DNA of 64,000 bases from Lentibacter algarum. Its GTDB lineage: Bacteria > Pseudomonadota > Alphaproteobacteria > Rhodobacterales > Rhodobacteraceae. The notes below the pieces were generated by a model. That model saw nothing but the letters and a program-made list of their open reading frames with translations, was not told the origin of the DNA and ran no database searches. The translations under genes and the position numbers were made by a program. The stretch is taken from assembly GCF_018860975.1 (NCBI RefSeq), contig NZ_JAHKQI010000008.1, positions 721,635 through 785,634 on the forward strand, given 5' to 3'. Shown piece after piece: positions 50,948 through 59,711 of this stretch (position 1 is the first letter of the stretch; each line of letters opens with the position of its first letter).

Positions 50948-52267
50948 CTACCCATGCACAAAGTGAATCTTCTCAAACGTTCCACGCCACGCCGACACTT
51001 CCGCGGCCAATGCGTCAGCATCATTGCCCCTCAGCCCGCGGGCAATCAACCCCGCCATTCGCGGCATATCCTCGACAGTCATCCCCCAACGCGCCAGCTC
51101 GGGCGTGCCAAGGCGCAGCCCGTTCATGTCCCCGGCAACCTCGTCAATCGGCAGGCCGATGCCGCAGGCCAGAAAACCGGCCTTGCGCAGGGTCTTTGAC
51201 GCCGCCTGCCCACCGCCAAAGGGTGCGGCTTCAAGCGCGAACTGGTGTGACTGCGTGGCACTGCCGCCGCTCGTAAACACCTTCAGCCCAAGCTCCGCCA
51301 GTTCCTCTGCCAGCCGCTGACTCAAGGCGATCATCTGCGCCGCATAGGCCTGCCCGAAGTCGCGCCAATCGAGCATGGTCACTGCAAGTGCCGCCGTCTT
51401 GGCCGCATCAAAATTAGCTGTCATGCCAGGAAAGGCGATGGCATCCAGCCGCTCGGCCATCTCGGCGTCATTGCTGACTATCAGCCCGCCTGCAGGCCCG
51501 CCGAGGCTTTTGTAAGTGCTCATTGTCATCAAATGGGCACCTTCGCTCAACGGGTTTCGCCAAGCTTTGCCAGCGATGATCCCACATTGGTGGGCCGCGT
51601 CAAACAGCAGTTTCGCGCCGACGTCATCGGCAATCTCGCGCACTTCAGCTACGGGGTGTTCAACCAGATTGAGCGAGCCGCCAAGGGTGATCAGTTTGGG
51701 CTTTTCGGCCTTTGCCAGCACGCGCAGCGCAGCGACATCGACGGTGTAGCCGTCGGCCAGCACCGGAGCCGGCAGGGAACGCAATCCGTAAAGCCCCGCA
51801 CACCCTGCGGCGTGGTGGGTGACATGGCCGCCGATGCTCGCGGGTGGCGCGATAATGGTATCGCCCGGTTTGCAAGTCGCCATGAAGGCATAAAGGTTGG
51901 CGATCGCGCCAGAGGGCACGCGCACTTCGGCAAACCTGGCATCGAACACTTCTGCCGCGAGTGCCGCTGCGATGACTTCGATCTCCTCGATCGCCTCCAG
52001 CCCCATTTCGTATTTGTCACCCGGATAGCCAAGCGAGGGGCGCGAGCCGATGCCCGAACTCAGCAACGCTTCTGCGCGCGGGTTCATCACGTTGGTCGCG
52101 GGGTTGAGGTTAAAGCACTCAAGCTCGTGGATACGTTTGTTGTCCTCGGCAAGTTGCTCCAAGCGCGAAAGCAGCCCGCTTGCCGTCTGCGTGGCCGTCT
52201 GGTTTGATATCCGTTGCACGAGGGCCTCGCTGTTTGCGGGCACCCAGTCTCGTTTGGCTAGTGTCAT
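50948..52267 (-). CDS. Serine hydroxymethyltransferase-like PLP enzyme (divergent GlyA homologue)
   Basis: Fold-type I PLP enzyme of 439 residues. It keeps the SHMT frame (SEALVQRISNQTATQTASGL, LNPATNVMNPRAE, SRPSLGYPGDKYEMGLEAIE, FDAAHQCGIIAGK), but the standard blocks for folate-linked SHMT are altered: the PLP lysine is in TMSTYKSLGGPAGGLIVSN instead of TTHKTLRGPRGG, and RVPSGAIANLYAF replaces the usual SGSQAN segment. It may thus act on an alpha-methyl or beta-hydroxy amino acid. AAAGGA lies 8 bases before the ATG at 52267. It is divergent from a LysR gene, its likely regulator. Confidence 0.82.
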   Translation of the reverse strand: MTLAKRDWVPANSEALVQRISNQTATQTASGLLSRLEQLAEDNKRIHELECFNLNPATNVMNPRAEALLSSGIGSRPSLGYPGDKYEMGLEAIEEIEVIAAALAAEVFDARFAEVRVPSGAIANLYAFMATCKPGDTIIAPPASIGGHVTHHAAGCAGLYGLRSLPAPVLADGYTVDVAALRVLAKAEKPKLITLGGSLNLVEHPVAEVREIADDVGAKLLFDAAHQCGIIAGKAWRNPLSEGAHLMTMSTYKSLGGPAGGLIVSNDAEMAERLDAIAFPGMTANFDAAKTAALAVTMLDWRDFGQAYAAQMIALSQRLAEELAELGLKVFTSGGSATQSHQFALEAAPFGGGQAASKTLRKAGFLACGIGLPIDEVAGDMNGLRLGTPELARWGMTVEDMPRMAGLIARGLRGNDADALAAEVSAWRGTFEKIHFVHG

Positions 52268-52346
52268 TGCTCTGTCCTTTGCTGTGTTGACCAAAGATTG
52301 GCCCAGACTTGCGCTTGCCGCAAACCAGAAGGGTGCTAAGTTAGCT

Positions 52347-52359
52347 TTAGAAAATCTAA
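52347..52359. promoter_or_regulatory. Candidate LysR binding dyad between SHMT-like gene and its regulator
   Basis: TTAGAAAATCTAA is a perfect 5-3-5 inverted repeat that fits T-N11-A. It lies 11 bp before the LysR start and about 80 bp before the divergent SHMT-like gene, the usual place for an autoregulatory and activating site. Confidence 0.5.
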
Positions 52360-52370
52360 GGGTAGAAAAA

Positions 52371-53231
52371 ATGAGCGTATCGCCACCCCGCCCTAAGGGG
52401 CCGCCGCTTAACGCCTTGCGCGCTTTTGAGGCGGCAGCGCGGTTGGGCAGTTTCACCGCAGCTGCGAGTGAACTCTCGGTCACTGCTGGCGCAGTTTCCC
52501 AACAGATCAAGACGCTAGAGAGCTGGGCGAATGCCCGCCTGTTTGAGCGCCGCGCGCAGGGCGTTGTTCTGACGGTGGAAGGCCGCGCGCTTTCAGTGCC
52601 GCTCACCCGCGGGTTTGACGCCTTGGCTGAAGCGGGCAACATGCTTAAGCGGTTCAACCCCAAGCGGGTGCTCAACTTCGCCACTTTGCCCAGCATTGCG
52701 CAGCTGTGGTTGCAGCCGCGTCTGCCTGCTCTTAGATCGGCATTGGGAGAGATCAGCCTGTCGGTTTATGCGCTTGAAACACCGCCCGACCTAACCCGCA
52801 CGGCGTTTGAATGCAGCTTGTTTCTGCGCGAACCAAGTGGACAGGCCGGTGAGGTTGTTGTCGCGGACGACGCTTTGCTGCCGGTTTGTGCGCCCGAAGT
52901 GGCCGCGCGGCTCCAAGCCCCCGAAGACTTGCGCAACGAGGTGCTGCTACAGGACGAAAGCTGGCAAGAGGACTGGGACGTTTGGGCGCAAGCCGTGGGT
53001 TTTGAGACGCACCAAAACCAACAAAGCGCAGGGTATTCGCTTTATGCAATGGCCCTTGCCGATGCTGTTGCAGGCTATGGCGTCTTGCTTGGGCATCGTG
53101 TCTTGGTTGCTGCGGCCCTTGAGGCGGGCACATTGGTTGCGCCCTTTGAGCAGGAGGTTGATCAGGGCCGCGCTTTGGTGCTTGAGGCCTCTGATGCCGC
53201 GCCGGAGGGGCTTGCGGCGTTGCTGGCTTAG
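52371..53231 (+). CDS. LysR-family transcriptional regulator (GcvA-like)
   Basis: 286-residue regulator. The winged helix-turn-helix is at about 14-72 (LNALRAFEAAARLGSFTAAA, SELSVTAGAVSQQIKTLE), followed by a substrate-binding-like effector domain (FATLPSIAQLWLQPRLPALR). The PPLNALRAFEAAARLGSF start is typical of GcvA-type activators, which respond to amino acids. The ATG at 52371 follows AAGGGTAGAAAAA. Divergent from the SHMT-like gene, so it probably controls it. Its stop overlaps the convergent holC stop. Confidence 0.92.
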   Translation: MSVSPPRPKGPPLNALRAFEAAARLGSFTAAASELSVTAGAVSQQIKTLESWANARLFERRAQGVVLTVEGRALSVPLTRGFDALAEAGNMLKRFNPKRVLNFATLPSIAQLWLQPRLPALRSALGEISLSVYALETPPDLTRTAFECSLFLREPSGQAGEVVVADDALLPVCAPEVAARLQAPEDLRNEVLLQDESWQEDWDVWAQAVGFETHQNQQSAGYSLYAMALADAVAGYGVLLGHRVLVAAALEAGTLVAPFEQEVDQGRALVLEASDAAPEGLAALLA

Positions 53232-53692
53232 CTTGCCGCGCTCTCGGCCTTCATTTCCCAGCGGCCGCTTTCTTCTGACCAGTATTCAGCCGCGCAGCCC
53301 GCGCTTGTGAGGGCTTTCCACTGGGTGCGGGCCTGGGCGACAGCGTGCTCTTCAAAGCCGTTGAAAAGAACACAGGTGCGCTCATAGGCATTGACTTCAT
53401 CGGCAGAAACCTCGGCACCGTCGATGGTCATAAGAACCGTGGCCTGGTTGCTCGCCTCGCCTGTTGTCAGGAGCACGGGCTGCTCTGTGTCGTGCGGCCC
53501 GCCTGCAATTCCGTGGGGCAGAAAGCTGTCGGGGGCGCCTTGCCAGAGCCGCTCGTCGAGCCAGCTCAGGCGCGCGGGGTCAGGGCCACGGACAGCGACG
53601 TTCCAACCACGGCCAAGCGAGGCCGTAAGAAGCTGCGGCAAGGCAGCCTCCAGCGGACGCTGCGTGAGGTGGTAGAACATCGCCTTACCCAT
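53228..53692 (-). CDS. holC: DNA polymerase III subunit chi
   Basis: Clamp-loader accessory subunit, 154 residues, linking the replisome to SSB. MGKAMFYHLTQRPLEAALPQ, the DERLWQGAPDSFLPHG block and NAYERTCVLFNGFEE are characteristic of HolC. The start at 53692 is 4 bp after the pepA stop, and pepA-holC is a conserved pair in proteobacteria. Confidence 0.93.
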   Translation of the reverse strand: MGKAMFYHLTQRPLEAALPQLLTASLGRGWNVAVRGPDPARLSWLDERLWQGAPDSFLPHGIAGGPHDTEQPVLLTTGEASNQATVLMTIDGAEVSADEVNAYERTCVLFNGFEEHAVAQARTQWKALTSAGCAAEYWSEESGRWEMKAESAAS

Positions 53693-53696
53693 GTGC

Positions 53697-55181
53697 CTAG
53701 GCCTCTGCTTCAACGGTCTCGTAGTTGTCGGCGATCATCCGGTTGAGCGCCATGACGCCCCAGCCTGTTGCTCCGACGGGCGCATAAGGCGACTCTGCCT
53801 TCAGGCTCGCTGTGCCGGCGATATCAAGGTGGATCCAGGGCGTGCCCTCTTGCACGAAACGGTGCAAAAACGCCGCGGCAGTGCATGAACCTGCGGGCCG
53901 TCCGCCAACGTTTTTCACATCCGCGATGCGGCTTTTGAGCTGCTCGTCATAGCCCTTGCCGAGCGGCAGACGCCAAGCGCCCTCCCCCTCGGCTGCTGCG
54001 GCTTTCAGGAAGCTGTTGCAGAAGCCGTCGTCATTGGCGAACACACCGGTGTTTTCGTGGCCCAGAGCGATCACAACTGCGCCTGTGAGTGTCGCCAGAT
54101 CAACCATCGCGGCAGGTTTGTATGTCTCTTGAATATACCACATGATGTCGCAAAGAACGAGGCGGCCTTCAGCGTCGGTGTTGATCACCTCGATGGTGTC
54201 ACCCTTCATGGATTTGACCACATCCCCGGGGCGTGTGGCGCGCTCGCTTGGCATATTCTCGACAAGACCGACGATGCCGATGACGTTGGCTTTGGCTTTG
54301 CGTTCGGCGAGTGACTGCATGGTGCCGGCAACCGTGCCCGCGCCGCCCATGTCCATTGTCATGTCTTCCATGCCGGCGGCTGGTTTAAGGCTGATACCGC
54401 CCGTGTCAAACACCACGCCTTTGCCGACAAGCGCCACAGGTGCCGCACCCTTTTCACCGCCAAGCCACTCCATCACCACAACTTTTGAAGGAGAAGCAGA
54501 ACCGAATCCGACGCTGAGAAGGCTGTGCATGCCGAGTTTGGCGAGTTCGTCTTCTTCCAGCACTTTGACTTTAAGCCCGACTGAAGAGAGCGCTTCCAAA
54601 CGGTTGGCGAACTCGGTGGTTGTCAGCACATTCGCAGGTTCGTTCACCAAGTCACGGCTGAAATGAACGCCACGGGCGATGGCCAGCGGTGTTGCGCAGG
54701 CGGCTTCAAGTTCGGCGGGTTTGGGGCAGATCACCAAGACAGCGCCTTCGTTTGTGGTGTCGGCGGTTTTGTGCGGGGTGAACTCATACATGCGCAGCGC
54801 AAGCCCGAGGATGATATCGCTTGAGCGTGGCATATTGCCAAGGCTCAAAGTGAGTGCCGCTTTGCCCTTCACCTTCGCCAGAGCAACGCCAGCTTTGCGG
54901 GCCATGTCGGGTTTGGCTGTGCGGGTGAGTTTGACCACGTCAACAGCCTCGGCCTCCATGCCAGCAGGGTAGCCCATGCTGATCACATCGCCCTCGGCGG
55001 CTTTTTCAAAGCGCTCGCTCTCGACAAGACGCTTGAGCGCGCCCTTGGTGAGGCGACTGATGCGGCGGCCGTCTTTGCCAAGCCCGCCATCAAGGCCAGC
55101 CACAATGGCCACACGGCCCGTGAAGGTTGCGAATGCATCGAGATCAAGCTCGCTAAAGCGATATTCTGCCTGTTTTGACAT
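53697..55181 (-). CDS. pepA: Leucyl aminopeptidase (M17)
   Basis: Hexameric di-metal aminopeptidase of 494 residues removing N-terminal residues. The M17 signature NTDAEGRLVLCDIMWY is exact, and the metal/catalytic Lys and Asp are in LVGKGVVFDTGGISLKPA and MTMDMGGAG. The N-terminal macro-like domain occupies about 1-160. AAAGGAG lies 6 bases before the ATG at 55181. It is divergent from lptF. Confidence 0.96.
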   Translation of the reverse strand: MSKQAEYRFSELDLDAFATFTGRVAIVAGLDGGLGKDGRRISRLTKGALKRLVESERFEKAAEGDVISMGYPAGMEAEAVDVVKLTRTAKPDMARKAGVALAKVKGKAALTLSLGNMPRSSDIILGLALRMYEFTPHKTADTTNEGAVLVICPKPAELEAACATPLAIARGVHFSRDLVNEPANVLTTTEFANRLEALSSVGLKVKVLEEDELAKLGMHSLLSVGFGSASPSKVVVMEWLGGEKGAAPVALVGKGVVFDTGGISLKPAAGMEDMTMDMGGAGTVAGTMQSLAERKAKANVIGIVGLVENMPSERATRPGDVVKSMKGDTIEVINTDAEGRLVLCDIMWYIQETYKPAAMVDLATLTGAVVIALGHENTGVFANDDGFCNSFLKAAAAEGEGAWRLPLGKGYDEQLKSRIADVKNVGGRPAGSCTAAAFLHRFVQEGTPWIHLDIAGTASLKAESPYAPVGATGWGVMALNRMIADNYETVEAEA

Positions 55182-55304
55182 GAGGTTCTCCTTTGGTTCG
55201 GTATAGTGGTAGCGCGACCACAAGATATTGACCAGATAGGAGTTTACCCCATAGGCGGAATTCCTATAAAGTCGAGCAAAGAACACAAATCCGGGGGGAT
55301 GTTC

Positions 55305-56441
55305 GTGGCCAGATTCGACCGCTATATGCTCTCGCAGCTGATGGTTCTGTTTGGCTTTTTCTCACTGGTTCTGGTGGCGATTTACTGGATCAACCGAGCC
55401 GTGAAGCTTTTTGACCGCTTGATTGGCGACGGGCAAACCGCGATGGTCTTTGCCGAGTTTACCGCCCTCACCCTGCCCTCGGTTATCCGCGTTGTGCTGC
55501 CGATCGCAGGCTTTGCGGCAACGCTGTATGTCACCAACCGCTTGAGCACAGAAAGCGAGCTGACGGTGATGCAGTCAACCGGCTTTAGCCCCTGGCGGCT
55601 GGCGAGGCCTGTGCTTTACTTTGGCATCATCGTCGCGTTGATGTTGTCGGCGCTCACGCATTTTCTGGTTCCCTCGTCGCTCAAACAACTGAACCTGCGC
55701 GAAGGCGAGATTGCCAGCAATGTAACGGCCCGCTTGCTGACGGAAGGCACGTTTTTGCACCCGACTGATGGTGTGACCTTCTACATTCGCGAGATCACAC
55801 CTGACGGGCGCATGGTTGATGTTTTTCTGTCCAACCGCACCGACCCGAACGAAAGCGTGACTTATACTGCCGAGGCAGCATATTTGGTGCGCGGCGAGAC
55901 CGGGCCGAACCTTGTGATGGTCAACGGGCTGACGCAGCGGCTGACCCTGGACAGCGGGCGCCTAAACACCACGCATTTTGCCGATGTCTCCTATGATATC
56001 AGTGGGTTCCTTAAGCAAGACGAGGCAAAGAAACCCCTGCTCAAGTTTTTCACCACCCCCGAGATGCAGCGGACGCCTGTGCATATTCAGGTGCAAACCG
56101 GCGTGACAAACGGGGTGTTCGCTGAAGAGTTCCACACGCGGTTTGCCCAGCCTTTGTTCGCGATTGCGGCGGTGCTGCTTGGCTTTGCGACACTGCTTTC
56201 GGGCGGGTTTTCGCGGTTTGGCATCTGGCGTCATATCATGACAGCGCTGTTGCTACTGGTGCTAATCAAGGGGCTTGAAGGCGTGATGGCAGAGCAGGTT
56301 TTAAGCAACCCTGCGCGGTGGCCTATGGCCTATGTGCCGTCGCTGCTAGGGTTGGCTCTTGCGGCGGTTTTGCTGGCGCGCTCGGCGGGGCAGCTGCCTT
56401 CTCTGAGCGCATGGCGACGCCGGAAAGCGGCGATGTCATGA
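55305..56441 (+). CDS. lptF: LPS export ABC transporter permease LptF
   Basis: One of two permeases of the Lpt machine that extracts LPS from the inner membrane. 378 residues with three N-terminal and three C-terminal membrane helices (first: LMVLFGFFSLVLVAIYWI) around a periplasmic beta-jellyroll. GTG at 55305 (V-ARFDRYMLSQL) has a G-run exactly 6 bases upstream and matches family starts; the ATG two codons earlier overlaps that site. Its stop overlaps lptG (ATGA). Confidence 0.93.
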   Translation: MARFDRYMLSQLMVLFGFFSLVLVAIYWINRAVKLFDRLIGDGQTAMVFAEFTALTLPSVIRVVLPIAGFAATLYVTNRLSTESELTVMQSTGFSPWRLARPVLYFGIIVALMLSALTHFLVPSSLKQLNLREGEIASNVTARLLTEGTFLHPTDGVTFYIREITPDGRMVDVFLSNRTDPNESVTYTAEAAYLVRGETGPNLVMVNGLTQRLTLDSGRLNTTHFADVSYDISGFLKQDEAKKPLLKFFTTPEMQRTPVHIQVQTGVTNGVFAEEFHTRFAQPLFAIAAVLLGFATLLSGGFSRFGIWRHIMTALLLLVLIKGLEGVMAEQVLSNPARWPMAYVPSLLGLALAAVLLARSAGQLPSLSAWRRRKAAMS

Positions 56442-57556
56442 AGCTGCATCTCTATTTTGTGCGCAAGTTCCTGTTTACCTTCCTCGGCCTCATGGCCGCG
56501 TTCTTTGTGTTGCAATCGCTACTGGATCTTGTTGACCAGACCCGCCGTTTTCAGGCGCAAGATGTGAGCTTTGGCGGCTTGATCCAGCTGACGCTTTTGA
56601 ACGTGCCGCAAGGGCTTTACCAGATACTGCCCCTGGTGATGATCCTTTCAACGATTGCGCTGTTTTTGGGGCTGGCACGCTCGTCGGAGCTTGTTGTTGT
56701 GCGCGCGGCGGGGCGTTCGGCGCTCAAGGCTTTAGCTGCGCCCGCAGTTGTGGCCTTTCTCATTGGTGTGTTGGTCGTGGCGATGTTCAACCCCATCGTT
56801 GCGGCCACGTCAAAGCGCTACCACGAGCTCAGTCAGAGCCTGCGGGACGGCGGCAGTGATGTGCTGTCGATCTCTGCTGACGGGCTTTGGTTGCGTCAGG
56901 GAGGCACCGGCGGTGCCGAGGGGCAAACCGTTATCAGGGCAGCATCAGCCAACCCCGAGGCAACCGTGCTGTATGATGTGAGCTTTCTGGTTTACTCGCC
57001 GTCGTCCGAGCTGGCCAGTGGCCCCGTGCGACGGATCGAAGCCCGTGAGGCGCGGCTGGAACCGGGTGCTTGGCTGCTGAGTGATGCCGTGAGTTGGCCT
57101 TTGCTGTCAGGTGTGAACCCGGAAGCAAAGGTTGAACGCAGCACCGAGCTCAAGTTCCCCTCTACCCTCACCCAAGAGCGCATATTGGAGAGCTTCGGTG
57201 CGCCGAATGCGATTTCGATCTGGGAGTTGCCGAGGTTCATAGCCCAGCTCGACCAAGCAGGGTTTTCGACACGCAGGCACTCGGTCTGGATGCAGATGGA
57301 GCTGGCGCAACCGCTGTTTTTGCTGGCGATGGTGCTTGTCGGGGCGGCCTTTACCATGCGACAGGCGCGCGGCGGCGGCACGGGTTTTGCTGTGCTGGCC
57401 TCGGTTTTGCTTGGCTTCGGGCTTTACTACATCCGCAATTTCGCGCAGGTGCTTGGGGAGAACGGGCAGATACCGGTGATGCTGGCGGCATGGGCACCGC
57501 CTGCCGCATCGATCTTGCTGGCTTGGGGGCTTATCTTGCATAAGGAAGACGGATGA
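56438..57556 (+). CDS. lptG: LPS export ABC transporter permease LptG
   Basis: Partner permease of LptF, 372 residues, same layout: MKLHLYFVRKFLFTFLGLMA first helix, periplasmic domain with ADGLWLRQGG, and C-terminal helices. The ATG at 56438 overlaps the lptF stop and its own stop overlaps lptD, so lptF-lptG-lptD are translationally coupled. Confidence 0.95.
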   Translation: MKLHLYFVRKFLFTFLGLMAAFFVLQSLLDLVDQTRRFQAQDVSFGGLIQLTLLNVPQGLYQILPLVMILSTIALFLGLARSSELVVVRAAGRSALKALAAPAVVAFLIGVLVVAMFNPIVAATSKRYHELSQSLRDGGSDVLSISADGLWLRQGGTGGAEGQTVIRAASANPEATVLYDVSFLVYSPSSELASGPVRRIEAREARLEPGAWLLSDAVSWPLLSGVNPEAKVERSTELKFPSTLTQERILESFGAPNAISIWELPRFIAQLDQAGFSTRRHSVWMQMELAQPLFLLAMVLVGAAFTMRQARGGGTGFAVLASVLLGFGLYYIRNFAQVLGENGQIPVMLAAWAPPAASILLAWGLILHKEDG

Positions 57557-59706
57557 GAGCGCGGCTTTGGACATATGCTTTGGCATTTATCTGTGCTGTT
57601 GGCCTGCCTGCGCTTGCTCAGGAAGCGCCCGGCCCTGCGGTTTTGGTTGCCGACACCGTGTTTCTGGATGGCAAGAGCCGCCTTGTGGCCGAGGGCCGTG
57701 TTGAGGCCCTATATGGCGAGACGCGCATCATAGCCGAACGCATTGTTTATGATCGCAGCACCGAGCAGCTGAGCATTGAAGGCCCGATCCGCATAGAACA
57801 AGGCGACAACACCACCGTGCTCGCTGACAGTGCCGAGATGGACCCGAGCTTTCAGAATGCCTTGCTTAAGGGCGCGCGCGTTGTGCTAGACCAACAGGTG
57901 CAACTGGCGGCCTACCAGATGAACCGCGTTAACGGGCGCTACTCGCAGCTTTATAAAGCCGCCGTTACGTCTTGCAGCATATGCAATTCAAATGAGCCGC
58001 CGCTCTGGCAGATACGGGCGCGGCGGGTTGTGCATGACCAAGCCGAGAAGCAGCTATATTTTGAAGGCGCGCAACTCAGGGTCAAAGACATTCCGGTGTT
58101 TTACTTTCCCTATCTGCGCCTGCCTGATCCGACACTCAAGCGTGCGAGCGGGTTTCTGATCCCGTCGTTCAGCTCCAGTTCGATCCTCGGAACCGGCATT
58201 CGGGTGCCTTACTTCATTCGTATGGGCGACCACAAAGACCTGACGCTGACACCCTACCTGAGCAACAAAACCCGCACGCTCGAGTTTGCTTACCGGCAGG
58301 CCTTTAGCAAGGGTGATGTCGCCTTTTCGGGCGCCATTTCACGCGATGACGAGTTGCCCGGCGAGACACGTGCCTACCTGTTTGCCGATGGTGCATTTGA
58401 TTTGGGCAATGACTTCAAGCTGGCATTTGACCTGGAAGTGGTGCGCGACAAGACCTACCTTGTGGATTACAAATATTCCGACAAAGACAGGCTTGATAGC
58501 GAGATAGCCCTGACCCGCACCAAGCGTCACAGCTTCACCCGCGCTGCGCTGACGGGCTACTACACCCTGCGTGAAAACGAGGCCAACAGCACCATCCCGT
58601 CGCTGATCGGTGACTTCGAGCACGAGCGGCGGTTTTTCCCACGCGGGCTTGGCGGCGAGCTGCGGATGAACGCAGGGCTGCACAGCCATTACCGCTATTC
58701 CAGCCTCGATACTGACAGCGCCGATGACGACAGCATTGTTGACGGCCGTGATGTGACCCGCCTGAGTGCCGAAGTCAGCTGGCGGCGGCAGTGGACCTTT
58801 GCCCAAGGTCTGCAAGCCAGCGCGATGCTCGGTGTGCGGGCTGACCAGTTTTCAACCGCACAGGACGCGAGCCTGCCAGCATCGACAAGCGAAGTCACCC
58901 CGATGGCCGCACTGACCCTGCGCTATCCGTTCCAGAAGCGCAGCAAGACCGGCGCGCGGCATATCCTTGAGCCGGTGGTGCAGTTTGGCTGGGTCGGCGG
59001 AGACAACCCCGATGTCGCCAATGACGAAAGCACGCGTGTCGAGTTTGACGAAGGCAACTTGCTCTCGCTCAGCCACTTCCCCGAAGCTGACCGCCAAGAG
59101 CGCGGCGCGATGCTGGCCTACGGCATGAGCTGGACACGGCAAGGGCTGAAAGGCTGGGAAAGCAACCTCACTTTCGGGCAGGTGTTGCGCGAAGAAACGC
59201 AGGTTGATTTCTCGCAAACCTCGGGCCTTTCAGGGCGGCACTCTGACGTGTTGCTCGCAGGGCAGATCCGCTCGAGCGAGGGGTTGTCCTTTACAGGCCG
59301 CGCGCTGTTTGACACCGATCTTGACCTCTCCAAAGCCGAAGCGCGGGCCAGCTACCAGCAACAACGTTATGGCGTTGGGGCGAGCTATGTCTGGCTGGGC
59401 GCTGACGCCGCAGAAGACCGCGCAGCAACAGTGGCCGAGCTGTCGCTTGACGGGCTTTACCGCTTTAACCGGCATTGGACGGGCACCGCCAACATGCGCT
59501 ATGACGTAACCGCCGAGGAGGCCGCCGAGGCGGGCATCGGCCTACAATATCGCAATGAATGTGTGCGGGTTGACCTTTCGCTCTCGCGCCGCTTCACTTC
59601 TTCGACTATTCTGTCGCCATCCACCGATATGAGCCTGACTGTCGGCTTGCTCGGGTTTAACGCCGGAACACGGGACGCCTCTTACGCCCGTCAATGCAGG
59701 GACTGA
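57553..59706 (+). CDS. lptD: LPS-assembly protein LptD
   Basis: Outer-membrane beta-barrel that inserts LPS in the outer leaflet, 717 residues. Signal peptide MRARLWTYALAFICAVGLPALAQ; OstA/LptA-like N-terminal jellyroll (about 30-130: VFLDGKSRLVAEGRVEALYG); then the long LptD barrel (LRLPDPTLKRASGFLIPSFS is the conserved plug-region motif). Cys in SCSICNSNEPPLW may form the disulfides seen in E. coli LptD; the DsbA-like gene elsewhere in the window could help. Starts inside lptG. Confidence 0.95.
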   Translation: MRARLWTYALAFICAVGLPALAQEAPGPAVLVADTVFLDGKSRLVAEGRVEALYGETRIIAERIVYDRSTEQLSIEGPIRIEQGDNTTVLADSAEMDPSFQNALLKGARVVLDQQVQLAAYQMNRVNGRYSQLYKAAVTSCSICNSNEPPLWQIRARRVVHDQAEKQLYFEGAQLRVKDIPVFYFPYLRLPDPTLKRASGFLIPSFSSSSILGTGIRVPYFIRMGDHKDLTLTPYLSNKTRTLEFAYRQAFSKGDVAFSGAISRDDELPGETRAYLFADGAFDLGNDFKLAFDLEVVRDKTYLVDYKYSDKDRLDSEIALTRTKRHSFTRAALTGYYTLRENEANSTIPSLIGDFEHERRFFPRGLGGELRMNAGLHSHYRYSSLDTDSADDDSIVDGRDVTRLSAEVSWRRQWTFAQGLQASAMLGVRADQFSTAQDASLPASTSEVTPMAALTLRYPFQKRSKTGARHILEPVVQFGWVGGDNPDVANDESTRVEFDEGNLLSLSHFPEADRQERGAMLAYGMSWTRQGLKGWESNLTFGQVLREETQVDFSQTSGLSGRHSDVLLAGQIRSSEGLSFTGRALFDTDLDLSKAEARASYQQQRYGVGASYVWLGADAAEDRAATVAELSLDGLYRFNRHWTGTANMRYDVTAEEAAEAGIGLQYRNECVRVDLSLSRRFTSSTILSPSTDMSLTVGLLGFNAGTRDASYARQCRD

Positions 59707-59711
59707 TTTTG

